DNA of 64,000 bases, from contig NZ_JAJITC010000013.1 in assembly GCF_020881035.1 (NCBI RefSeq), positions 62,001 through 126,000 on the forward strand, read 5' to 3'. Every line of letters starts with the position of its first letter. Within the stretch, counting starts at the first letter, position 1. The stretch comes from Paraburkholderia translucens. GTDB taxonomy: Bacteria > Pseudomonadota > Gammaproteobacteria > Burkholderiales > Burkholderiaceae. This document shows positions 1-7,055 of this stretch, one piece after another. A program made the position numbers and the translations under genes. The notes beneath the pieces are model-generated. The model had not been told where the DNA came from, made no database searches, and saw only the letters and a list, made by a program, of their open reading frames with translations.

Positions 1-1128
1 ATGCTCGCCATGCCACCCGATAAGGTGCATTGCGTGCATGTGGAAGGCTCGGGCTGCTACGGACACAACGGCGCGGACGACGTCGCCGCCGACGCCGCTC
101 TGATTGCTCGCGAGCTGCCCGGCCGCCCGGTGCGCGTGCAATTGATGCGCGAACAGGAACACCTGTGGGAGCCGTTCGGCCCGGCAATGACAGTCGAGGC
201 GAGCGCCACGCTCGATGCGAGCGGCGCGATGACCGACTGGCGTTACGAGCTATGGAGCAACACCCATAACAACCGTATCGAGAATGCGGGCCGCCTGCTC
301 GCCGCACAACTGCTTGCGCAACCGTTCACGCCCGCGCCGCCGAAGCCGATTCCGATGCCGGAAGGCGGAGGCGATCGCAACAGCGTTCCGCTTTACCGCG
401 TGCCCAGCCTGCACGTGCAGCATCATTTCGTGCCCGCGATGCCGATACGGGTCTCCGCAATGCGCTCGCTGGGAGCGCACATGAACGTGTTCGCGATCGA
501 AAGCTTCATCGACGAGCTCGCCGCAGCCGCTCACGCCGATCCCGTTGCGTTTCGCCTCAAGCATCTCGACGATCCACGCGCCCATGCCGTCATTCGCGCC
601 GTGGTCGATCAATTCGGCTGGCGCGCCCGCAACGCGCGCACGGGCGGATCGAGCCCGCGCTCGCACGGTACCGGTTTTGCGTTTGCTCAATACAAAAACC
701 TGATGGCCTACCTTGCCGTAGCGATAGAGGTAACGATCCTGCGCGATACCGGCGTGCTGAGCATCGAGCGCGTCGTTGCGGCCGTCGATTGCGGGCAGAT
801 CGTGAATCCGGACGGCGTGCGCAATCAGATCGAGGGCGGGATTCTGCAAACCGCCAGCTGGACGCTCTATGAGGAAACGCAGTTCGACCGGCAACGCATC
901 ACGAGCTTCGACTGGAGCACTTACCCGATCATGCGCTTCTCATCCGTTCCGAAACGCGTGGACGTGCTGTTGATCGACCGGCCTGGCCTGCCCTTCCTCG
1001 GTGTTGGAGAAGCGGCGCAAGGTCCAGCCGCCGCGGCGCTCGCGAATGCGATCGACGACGCGACCGGCGTGCGGATCCGCGACTTGCCGTTGCTCGGTGC
1101 GAAGGGAAAGAACGCGCTCAGAAAATGA
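1..1128 (+). CDS. Molybdenum hydroxylase large subunit, C-terminal part (partial)
   Basis: This is the C-terminal part of a xanthine dehydrogenase/aldehyde oxidase/isoquinoline 1-oxidoreductase-type large subunit. Such subunits hold the molybdenum cofactor and hydroxylate aldehydes or N-heterocycles with water as the oxygen source. Seen directly: a VDCGQIVNPDGV segment near residue 260 and a terminal GVGEAAQGP motif, whose glutamate (about residue 337) matches the catalytic base of the family. Family members are usually 700 residues or more, so the gene almost certainly begins before the window and the ATG at base 1 is only the edge. The small iron-sulfur subunit that usually accompanies it is not in the window. 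It ends four bases from the stop of the convergent next gene. The substrate cannot be told. Confidence 0.85.
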   Translation: MLAMPPDKVHCVHVEGSGCYGHNGADDVAADAALIARELPGRPVRVQLMREQEHLWEPFGPAMTVEASATLDASGAMTDWRYELWSNTHNNRIENAGRLLAAQLLAQPFTPAPPKPIPMPEGGGDRNSVPLYRVPSLHVQHHFVPAMPIRVSAMRSLGAHMNVFAIESFIDELAAAAHADPVAFRLKHLDDPRAHAVIRAVVDQFGWRARNARTGGSSPRSHGTGFAFAQYKNLMAYLAVAIEVTILRDTGVLSIERVVAAVDCGQIVNPDGVRNQIEGGILQTASWTLYEETQFDRQRITSFDWSTYPIMRFSSVPKRVDVLLIDRPGLPFLGVGEAAQGPAAAALANAIDDATGVRIRDLPLLGAKGKNALRK

Positions 1129-1132
1129 GGTT

Positions 1133-1465
1133 TCATGAGGGGCTTTCCGGTGGATCTTCTTTGCGTAGTTGCAATTGATGTGCCTCCGAGCGATGTCGCT
1201 CGTCGGACGGAGGAGAGGACGAAATCGCTGCACGGTTCGAGTGGGAAGCGTCGATGGCGTCCAGCAGTTTTTGCAGCCTTTGTTGCTGGCTTGGCAGAAG
1301 CCCCGTCGTTGCCAGTGCCTGAAGCACTCGCCGCCGCCAATAAGTTCTGGAGAAAAGAGATTCGGCTCCTTGCGCACCCAGCGCCTGCTCGAGATGGGCA
1401 ATTGCGGGATCGATGTTGTGGAACGTGTACGGGCTCGGGTCACGACTTTCGTGTGAGGCGGGCAT
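1133..1465 (-). CDS. Small conserved hypothetical protein (paralogue of 27683-27937)
   Basis: A 110-residue soluble protein of unknown function. It is real rather than chance because a second gene in this window (27683-27937, minus) encodes a clear relative: both share SPYT near the N-terminus, an AI.HLE helix, and a SLFSR.YWR.RV..... core followed by L...Q..RL..LL. No catalytic motif, signal peptide or membrane segment is visible. I start it at the ATG at 1465, whose product MPASHESRDPSPYT aligns with the start of the paralogue; an in-frame ATG at 1495 would add ten residues. Its C-terminal tail after the shared core is polar and looks disordered. Confidence 0.6.
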   Translation of the reverse strand: MPASHESRDPSPYTFHNIDPAIAHLEQALGAQGAESLFSRTYWRRRVLQALATTGLLPSQQQRLQKLLDAIDASHSNRAAISSSPPSDERHRSEAHQLQLRKEDPPESPS

Positions 1466-1645
1466 CACATTGATCTCTGATTGATCCGGTCTCATGCGCG
1501 GTTGCTCGTGGGTGAACGCCGATACACGACAGCGTCACCCGTTGCTACCCTTCGCTGCCGGGTGGAGACCTGAACGGGCCACTGCCAGCGAAGCTGGCGC
1601 GTGGCTCGTCCACGACTTTGACCGCATCTGGTAGCGACGATGCGA

Positions 1646-2221
1646 TTACTCGTCGCTGGTTTCGACGGGCGCCGCAAGCTGTCGAACTCGCTTGGTGGTA
1701 CTCGGCGCCGGCGCGCTGATATCGTTCTCCACACTCGCACCCGCCTGCTTCACGGCCTTCGTCGCAGTGTCATACGCCGTATTCGCTGTTTCGATGAGCG
1801 TCGTGATGAAGGTCTTCCATGCCGTCACAGCGGTTTCGCTTCCCGCGGGTGCGGTTTTCGCGAGGTTTTCGGCGTAGCGCTGCGCGTCCTGTTGGTACTT
1901 CTTTAGCTGCGTTTCTCCAATCGCCAGCAATTCCGCTCGAGTGCTCGAAGCAATTTCGTAAACCTGGCGCCAATAGGATTGTATTTTTTCGATCGCAGGT
2001 TGTGCTTGGCCTGCCTGTTGCGCGACAAAGGTGTGCGGCGCGCCGGCCTCAAATGCCTTCAATAAAGCGTCCTGCTTTTCCGCGAGACCGGTTTTCGCGG
2101 CTTGCAGAGTCAGAGCGGTCAGCTTCTCGATTGCATTGACGGATTTGCTCAGGATCTCGAACGTTGTGTCGATACTCGCTTTCTGTACGGCGACGATCTG
2201 TTCCGGGGTAATACTGTTCAT
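1646..2221 (-). CDS. phaP: Phasin family protein
   Basis: A 191-residue phasin, the amphipathic helical protein that coats polyhydroxyalkanoate granules and controls their number and size. The sequence is almost entirely alpha-helical, begins MNSITPEQIVAVQKASID, and has the SIDTTFEIL...IEKLTALTLQAAKTGLAE pattern typical of the PhaP/phasin_2 family. The C-terminus is Ala/Pro/Thr-rich with basic residues. I choose the ATG at 2221 because GGAG lies about six bases upstream; an in-frame ATG four codons earlier (2233) has no comparable site. A PhaB-type reductase gene occurs at 28.2-29.0 kb, so the host very probably makes polyhydroxybutyrate. The gene is monocistronic here. Confidence 0.9.
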   Translation of the reverse strand: MNSITPEQIVAVQKASIDTTFEILSKSVNAIEKLTALTLQAAKTGLAEKQDALLKAFEAGAPHTFVAQQAGQAQPAIEKIQSYWRQVYEIASSTRAELLAIGETQLKKYQQDAQRYAENLAKTAPAGSETAVTAWKTFITTLIETANTAYDTATKAVKQAGASVENDISAPAPSTTKRVRQLAAPVETSDE

Positions 2222-2688
2222 CACTAGCTCCATGGAAGATGCGGAAACGGTGTTCTTCGGTCAAGTGCACGGAACCTGGCTGTCAGCCACGAACAGTGCA
2301 AAACGGACTGTTTGATGCAACGCAGCAATTTCATTCTAGGGGGAGGTGGGCAAATGTCAATGAGCTAGCGGCTCGCATCGGGTCGCACTGGCGCTGGGCA
2401 ACGCCGAACCCCTTGCTATCAAAGGACTGGCGGCGTCACAGGGGAAAACCCTAGGTCTTTATCCAGGCCTATTCTTCAGAGAATTCAGGGTTAGCGCACC
2501 TTTGTGCGGTGCAGAAAATAATATACAGTCATCTTCTTTCCACGTGCCGATTCAAAAGCAATGCAAATGTGTGCGGATGCGCACATTCGGTCACGTGGCT
2601 GTCATGTCCGACCAGTAACGTCACGCCGCAAGATGAACAGCTGGCCGTCGAAACATCTCTGAGAAAATAAAGCTGAGAGATCCGAGGA
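2222..2688. other. Intergenic region between phasin and HTH gene
   Basis: This stretch should hold the divergent promoters of the phasin gene (leftward) and the small HTH gene (rightward). It becomes A/T-richer from about 2500. It contains an imperfect palindrome at 2566-2587, listed separately, and two CACGTG hexamers that flank it (about 2541 and 2592). I see no convincing reading frame. Confidence 0.5.
2566..2587. promoter_or_regulatory. Candidate operator palindrome
   Basis: A 22-base imperfect inverted repeat with outer arms AATGTG and CACATT and a GC-rich centre. It lies about 100 bases before the start of the small HTH gene and is flanked by CACGTG hexamers. Autoregulation by that HTH protein is a reasonable guess; nothing in the sequence proves it. 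Confidence 0.3.
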
Positions 2689-3000
2689 ATGAATCTGCAT
2701 TTGCAACATATTGGCCATCTCGAGCGTAGCGTCGAGGACGACCGTCTGAGGCGCGCGTTTGCCGCGCGGCTTGACAGGGCATTCAAGCGAGCCCGGATCA
2801 GTTCAGCACACGCAGCGAAGTGGTTGGGCGTCAGTGAGTACGACGTGCAGTATTGGCGCAGCGGAATTACAGTGCCTCCGCTCAATGCGTGTACCCGTCT
2901 CGCCGCCGCTTTCGATCTCGACATGCACTGGCTCTGCACAGGGCAGACTCCCGACGTCCAGCGATACTCTCTGCGAGGGTCCATTTCGCCGGGAATTTAA
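2689..3000 (+). CDS. Small XRE-type helix-turn-helix protein
   Basis: A 103-residue putative DNA-binding regulator. Residues of about 25-80 fit a lambda-repressor-like HTH: FAARLDRAFKRARISS, then AAKWLGVSEYDVQYWRSG as the helix-turn-helix, then PPLNACTRLAAAFDLDMHWL, which is the usual closing helix of Cro/C1-type domains. There is no effector or multimerisation domain. A good ribosome site (GAGG, about five bases before the ATG) supports the start. It stands alone after a regulatory-looking region. Its target is unknown. Confidence 0.75.
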   Translation: MNLHLQHIGHLERSVEDDRLRRAFAARLDRAFKRARISSAHAAKWLGVSEYDVQYWRSGITVPPLNACTRLAAAFDLDMHWLCTGQTPDVQRYSLRGSISPGI

Positions 3001-3084
3001 CCTTGGAGAATGCCCGGCTTTTGCATCGCGGTACTTTTCCGTATCGAGCAACATGAGCGTTGCGATCTCATGTGGACTGAGCAT
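2803..3084 (-). pseudogene. Possible remnant of a short MLSPHE-type protein
   Basis: On the minus strand a GGAG site precedes an ATG at 3084 that opens with MLSPHEIATLMLL. From memory this resembles the beginning of a short conserved Burkholderia protein (MLSPHEFATLMLV...). After about 13 residues the likeness stops and the frame runs antisense through the HTH gene, so the downstream part is probably not coding. I read it as a decayed copy or a very short protein; confidence is low. Confidence 0.25.
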
Positions 3085-3193
3085 CGTCGTCTCCATTGGT
3101 CTGATGTTCCCATGCATCATGGTCCTGTTCGAAGGATAGATGCTCACCAAAGCCTGTCGACGTGCGTTTTGTCGCATACCTCGAGGACTGGAT

Positions 3194-3958
3194 TCAACCG
3201 TTCAACGCAAGCCGATAGTCCGCAATGACGGTCCCCGGCTCGCCTTGATAGCCCCACCGCCTCGCAACGCGTTCGATGGCCACGACATGACTGAGCGCCG
3301 TGCGGAACGTCTCGTCGATGCTTCGCTCCGCATCCAGTGCGACGACGCCGTTGACCTCGAATACGGCGCGATAGGCCGCCACTTGCCGCATCAGAAAGCT
3401 CATTGGAGGCGGCTGGTCGTTTTCGTTGTTCCTCGCCCGCACGCGGCGGTGCGAGGTCGCGCCAGAGACGTTCAGTCCAAAGGCGACGTCAGGACGCAGC
3501 AGATGACCCGCGATGCCCTGGAGCACCGGTGCAGTCTCGGCGGGATCGGAACGCGTACCGATTTCCGCCTGAGACGTGAACACGTAGCGGTCGCAAAAGA
3601 CGACGTCGCCGCGTTGGAGTGCCGGAATGACCGTGTCGGTCATATGCTGGACAAGGTCCCCCATGATGGACAGCAGAATGCCGAGCATGTCGACTCGCCG
3701 TCCGTTTCCGTCGGGTCCGCCACCGGAACTCGATGTATGCCAGTGGCTGTCGACCATGTCCCGGAACACTGCATCTTTGCGGATCCGACCGGTCGGCGTA
3801 AACGTCGTCACGCAATTGAGCCCGGCACGCTTACACGCGCTTTCGAGCCTTTCCATCAGGGACGACTTCCCCGCGCCATCCACACCGCACAACGTCACGA
3901 GGACGCCCGGATAGTCGTGCGGTTTGAGCTTGAGCGCTTCGAAGACACTATCCGACAT
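3194..3958 (-). CDS. Thymidylate-kinase-like P-loop kinase
   Basis: A 254-residue P-loop kinase of the thymidylate kinase fold. The Walker A motif GVDGAGKSS is at residues 25-33 and the CDRYVFTS element, equivalent to the DRY/DRH motif of Tmk, is at 122-129. It is longer than housekeeping Tmk (about 205-215) and carries an unusual Ser/Gly-rich stretch at 76-90. It starts nine bases after the radical SAM-lyase fusion stops and has a strong site (GAGGTG) before its ATG, so it is the last gene of that leftward operon. A housekeeping role is unlikely in this setting. Phosphorylation of a nucleotide-like or sugar-phosphate intermediate of the cluster is my inference; the substrate is unknown. Confidence 0.7.
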   Translation of the reverse strand: MSDSVFEALKLKPHDYPGVLVTLCGVDGAGKSSLMERLESACKRAGLNCVTTFTPTGRIRKDAVFRDMVDSHWHTSSSGGGPDGNGRRVDMLGILLSIMGDLVQHMTDTVIPALQRGDVVFCDRYVFTSQAEIGTRSDPAETAPVLQGIAGHLLRPDVAFGLNVSGATSHRRVRARNNENDQPPPMSFLMRQVAAYRAVFEVNGVVALDAERSIDETFRTALSHVVAIERVARRWGYQGEPGTVIADYRLALNG

Positions 3959-3967
3959 GAGATCACC

Positions 3968-6900
3968 TCAAACCATCGCTTCGCGAGACTCCGCGACCAT
4001 CTCGCCTTGCGCTTCGATCGGCGCGAGGACCGCCGTGAAGTGCTTGAGCATCGGCGGCGCCGAGACGATGCGCATTCCTCGAATCGCATCGCGTCGTTGG
4101 TAGACCCGGATCAACGCAGCCGCGACCACCGCGAGGTGGCTATCGGTGTAGACGCGGCGAGGAATGGCCAGCCTCAGCAGTTCCAGCCTCGGAGGACTGG
4201 CGGTGCCAATCGACGGCTCTTCCTTGAGGAACGCCAGCGAGCCGAGACCGACGGCGCGCACGCCGCCCTCCAGATAAAGCTCGGCGGCCAGCGCCTCGGC
4301 CGGGAATTCCGAGCGCGGCAGGTGCCGCAGGAAGGCGGCCGCATCGACGTACACCGCGTGTCCACCGGTCGGCCTCAGGATCGGAACGCCACCGGCAAGC
4401 AGCCGGTCTCCTAGCCGTTCGACCTGCCGCACGCGGTGCCGAAGGTATTCGTCGTCGACCATTTCACGCAGACCGATCGCGAGCGCCTCGAGATCGCGTC
4501 CAGCCATCCCTCCGTAAGTGACGAAGCCTTCGTGCAGCACGAGCAGCGGCACGACCTGCTCGTAGAGCGTCCTCGACCGTGTCGCGAGCAAGCCGCCGAT
4601 GTTGACTAGCGCATCCTTCTTGCAACTGAACGTGCAGCCCTCGGCATAGGAAAACTGTTCCTTGAGAATGTCCGCCACCGGCCGGTTCGCAAAGCCGCTT
4701 TCGCGCTGCTGAATGAAGTAGGCATTCTCCGCGCAGCGCGCCGCATCGAAGTACACCGGAATCGCAAACTCGTCGGCCAACGCCTTCACGGCCCGCAGAT
4801 TCGCCATCGATACCGGCTGGCCGCCGCCCGCGTTGTTCGTCAGCGAGACCATGATGAGGGGAACGTTGTCGCGCCCTTCGTGCTCGATCACGTTGCGCAG
4901 CTTCTGCACATCCACGTCGCCCTTGAACGGATGCTCGACAGCCGGTTGGTAGCCGATTTCGGCGACGCACGGTATCGCGGTCCCGCCGGCAATCGATACG
5001 TGCGCCTCGGTCGAATCGAACGGCGCGTTGAACGGTACCACCTGTCCCGGCCGCACGAGGGTACGAAACAGGAAGTGCTCGGCCGGCCGGCCCTGATGGG
5101 TCGGCAAGACGTAGTCGAAGCCGAGCATGTCCCGCACGGCCTGCTTCAACTTCGTAAAACTGCGGGAACCGGCATACGACTCGTCGCCGGTCATGATGCC
5201 CGCCCACTGGTTCGCGCTCATTGCGCAGGTGCCGCTGTCCGTCATCAGATCGATGTAGACGTCGTCCGCTTCGAGGCGAAACACGTTGTACCCGGCAGCG
5301 GCAAGCCGCGCCTGCCGTTGCTCGCGGTCGATCAGCCTGATCGGCTCGACCATCTTGATCCGGTATGGCTCAGGCGGGCTGTTATCTGAAAGCATCGACT
5401 CCTCCTGCGTGGAATGTACGCGGACGATGGGCTGGTTGGCCGCTTCGGGCATGGCACGCCGCATCGGGCCTGATTCGATCGGCAAAACCTCGATCGGCGC
5501 CCATTGCGGGTCGCCGTCCGGCGCAGACGCGCAATGACCGCCACGACCGTTGTGGGCCGCTTCGAAGCGTTTTTCGATCCGGTTCAAAATCGACCAATAC
5601 GCGCCCCGCTCGCCTTGCGCGATCGCTTCGACCAGCGCGTCGTTCGCGTTGTAGTTGAAGAGACTCGCATTGGCCCCGAAGAATCGCCGGTCATTGCCGA
5701 TCAGCTCGGCAATGAATTTCTGCGGGTCCGGGCCCAAAGAGGTCGGCAGATAGAACACCGGATGCAGAAGATCGTCGTTGCCTTCGATCTGGCCGTGAAG
5801 ATTCGGATTCCCGGCGTTCAGGCCTTCGCGGCGGATCATCTGCTCGAGTTCGGTTCCCGGGAAGATCCTTAGCCCGACCGTCACCGAAACGCGCTCGGGA
5901 TCGACCCGTTTGATGAACTCGATCGTCTCGCGCGCGGTTTCCTGCGTCTCGCCGGGCGCGCCGAACAGCAGTTCGATGATGTGCTCGAGACCGTGACGCT
6001 TCGCCGTGTTGACCGCATGTTCGATGTCGGGCGCGCCGAAGGTGCGGCGCAGGATCTTCAGCATCGTTTCGCTGGCGCTGTCCACGCCGAAGTTCATACC
6101 GGCGCAGCCGGCTGCTTTCATCGCGGCCGCCAGTTCATCGGGAAACGGCCGCGGCATACCGTACGCATACCACCGGATTTTGCCGGCGAGCCCATGCCGG
6201 ATGATGGCCTCGCACAGCGCGAGAGGATGCGCGACGCTCAGATTGAATTCCGAGTCGTTGATGTGAAAGACGTTGATCCCGCGTTCTTCGAGCGATGCCA
6301 TCTCGGCGACGACATCATCGGGTTCGCGCATGCGCACCGTGCGGCCTTTGATCAGCGGCTCGACGCAATAGATACAGGAGCGATTGCAGCCGCGCTTCGT
6401 TTCGATGCCGATCTGGCCGCCTTTGGCGAAATAGTGGGTGTTGTTCACCAGCTCACGTTTGTGAGGTCCGAGCTTCGCCAGCGGACCGCACGCGTTCGGA
6501 GCGAGCGGCGTAGCGTGCACGCCGGCCGCATCGCGGTACACCACACCGGGTATATGCGTGAAACTTCTGCCTTCTTCGAGGCACGTCAGCAGCTCGGGAA
6601 AGCTGAATTCGCCTTCCCGGACGATGCCGAAATCGGCATCGAGATAGGCGAGCAGTTTTTCCGGCATCACCGAGTAACCCGCGCCGCCCATCACGACCGG
6701 CACCGGGCGCGCACGCCGAAGCAGCGCGACGATGTCCCTGATTCTGTCGAGAAAGCTGTAGCCGCTGGAAAAGTAGACGTCGTCGGTATTTCGCAGCGTC
6801 ACCCCCCAGTAATCGGGCGCGGCCGCGCGGCAGTGCGCGGCAATCGCCGCCTCGCAGTCGTCCGAAAAGCACAGGTCGAGCAAATTGAGCTCGAAACCCG

Positions 6901-7015
6901 CTCGCTCCATCGGTGCCGACAGGTAGTCGAACGCAATCGGCGCAATTGCCGGCTTGATCTGGTTCGTGTTGACGAAGGTGACGCGCGTGGCCATGTTCGA
7001 TCGGCTCCAGTGCAT
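3968..7015 (-). CDS. Cobalamin-type radical SAM protein fused to tryptophanase/tyrosine phenol-lyase
   Basis: A 1015-residue two-part enzyme. Residues 1-190 look like a B12-binding (Rossmann) domain as found before radical SAM cores. The cluster motif CNRSCIYC places cysteines at 210, 214 and 217, and the radical SAM barrel runs to about 430. After a Pro/Gly-rich linker (about 485-545) comes a full beta-eliminating PLP lyase: EPYRIKMVEPI at 549, DSGT near 594, Y614, HQGR at 640-643, FDAARCAENAYF at 756-767, and SCKKD with K800 as the expected Schiff-base lysine. In this family the enzyme splits tryptophan or tyrosine into indole or phenol plus pyruvate and ammonia. Side-chain positions look tryptophanase-like (see findings). 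A start at 6994 (MATRVTF, GGAG upstream) is an alternative. It lies between the GHMP gene and the kinase on one leftward operon. Confidence 0.85.
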   Translation of the reverse strand: MHWSRSNMATRVTFVNTNQIKPAIAPIAFDYLSAPMERAGFELNLLDLCFSDDCEAAIAAHCRAAAPDYWGVTLRNTDDVYFSSGYSFLDRIRDIVALLRRARPVPVVMGGAGYSVMPEKLLAYLDADFGIVREGEFSFPELLTCLEEGRSFTHIPGVVYRDAAGVHATPLAPNACGPLAKLGPHKRELVNNTHYFAKGGQIGIETKRGCNRSCIYCVEPLIKGRTVRMREPDDVVAEMASLEERGINVFHINDSEFNLSVAHPLALCEAIIRHGLAGKIRWYAYGMPRPFPDELAAAMKAAGCAGMNFGVDSASETMLKILRRTFGAPDIEHAVNTAKRHGLEHIIELLFGAPGETQETARETIEFIKRVDPERVSVTVGLRIFPGTELEQMIRREGLNAGNPNLHGQIEGNDDLLHPVFYLPTSLGPDPQKFIAELIGNDRRFFGANASLFNYNANDALVEAIAQGERGAYWSILNRIEKRFEAAHNGRGGHCASAPDGDPQWAPIEVLPIESGPMRRAMPEAANQPIVRVHSTQEESMLSDNSPPEPYRIKMVEPIRLIDREQRQARLAAAGYNVFRLEADDVYIDLMTDSGTCAMSANQWAGIMTGDESYAGSRSFTKLKQAVRDMLGFDYVLPTHQGRPAEHFLFRTLVRPGQVVPFNAPFDSTEAHVSIAGGTAIPCVAEIGYQPAVEHPFKGDVDVQKLRNVIEHEGRDNVPLIMVSLTNNAGGGQPVSMANLRAVKALADEFAIPVYFDAARCAENAYFIQQRESGFANRPVADILKEQFSYAEGCTFSCKKDALVNIGGLLATRSRTLYEQVVPLLVLHEGFVTYGGMAGRDLEALAIGLREMVDDEYLRHRVRQVERLGDRLLAGGVPILRPTGGHAVYVDAAAFLRHLPRSEFPAEALAAELYLEGGVRAVGLGSLAFLKEEPSIGTASPPRLELLRLAIPRRVYTDSHLAVVAAALIRVYQRRDAIRGMRIVSAPPMLKHFTAVLAPIEAQGEMVAESREAMV
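5396..5406 (-). promoter_or_regulatory. Internal ribosome binding site before the lyase domain
   Basis: Reading the minus strand, AGGAGGAGTCG stands directly before an in-frame ATG (5395) whose product starts MLSDNSPPEPYRIKM, exactly where the tryptophanase-like domain begins. This is one of the strongest Shine-Dalgarno matches in the window. It suggests that the lyase can also be made as a separate protein of about 475 residues from the same message. Confidence 0.55.
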
Positions 7016-7055
7016 GGGTTTTGCGAGGATTCGCAGGTGTGCCAGAAGCGCGCTG

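Noticed and set aside
3140-4414. A 424-codon plus-strand open frame
   Set aside because: It is antisense to the kinase and to the lyase end. Its composition is Arg/His/Asp-rich as expected from the complement of GC-rich genes, with no ribosome site or family.
3968-5395. Plain annotation of the lyase domain as tyrosine phenol-lyase
   Set aside because: The overall likeness is there, but the positions that define tyrosine use (TPL Thr124, Arg381, Phe448) appear replaced by tryptophanase-type residues, so I keep the substrate open.
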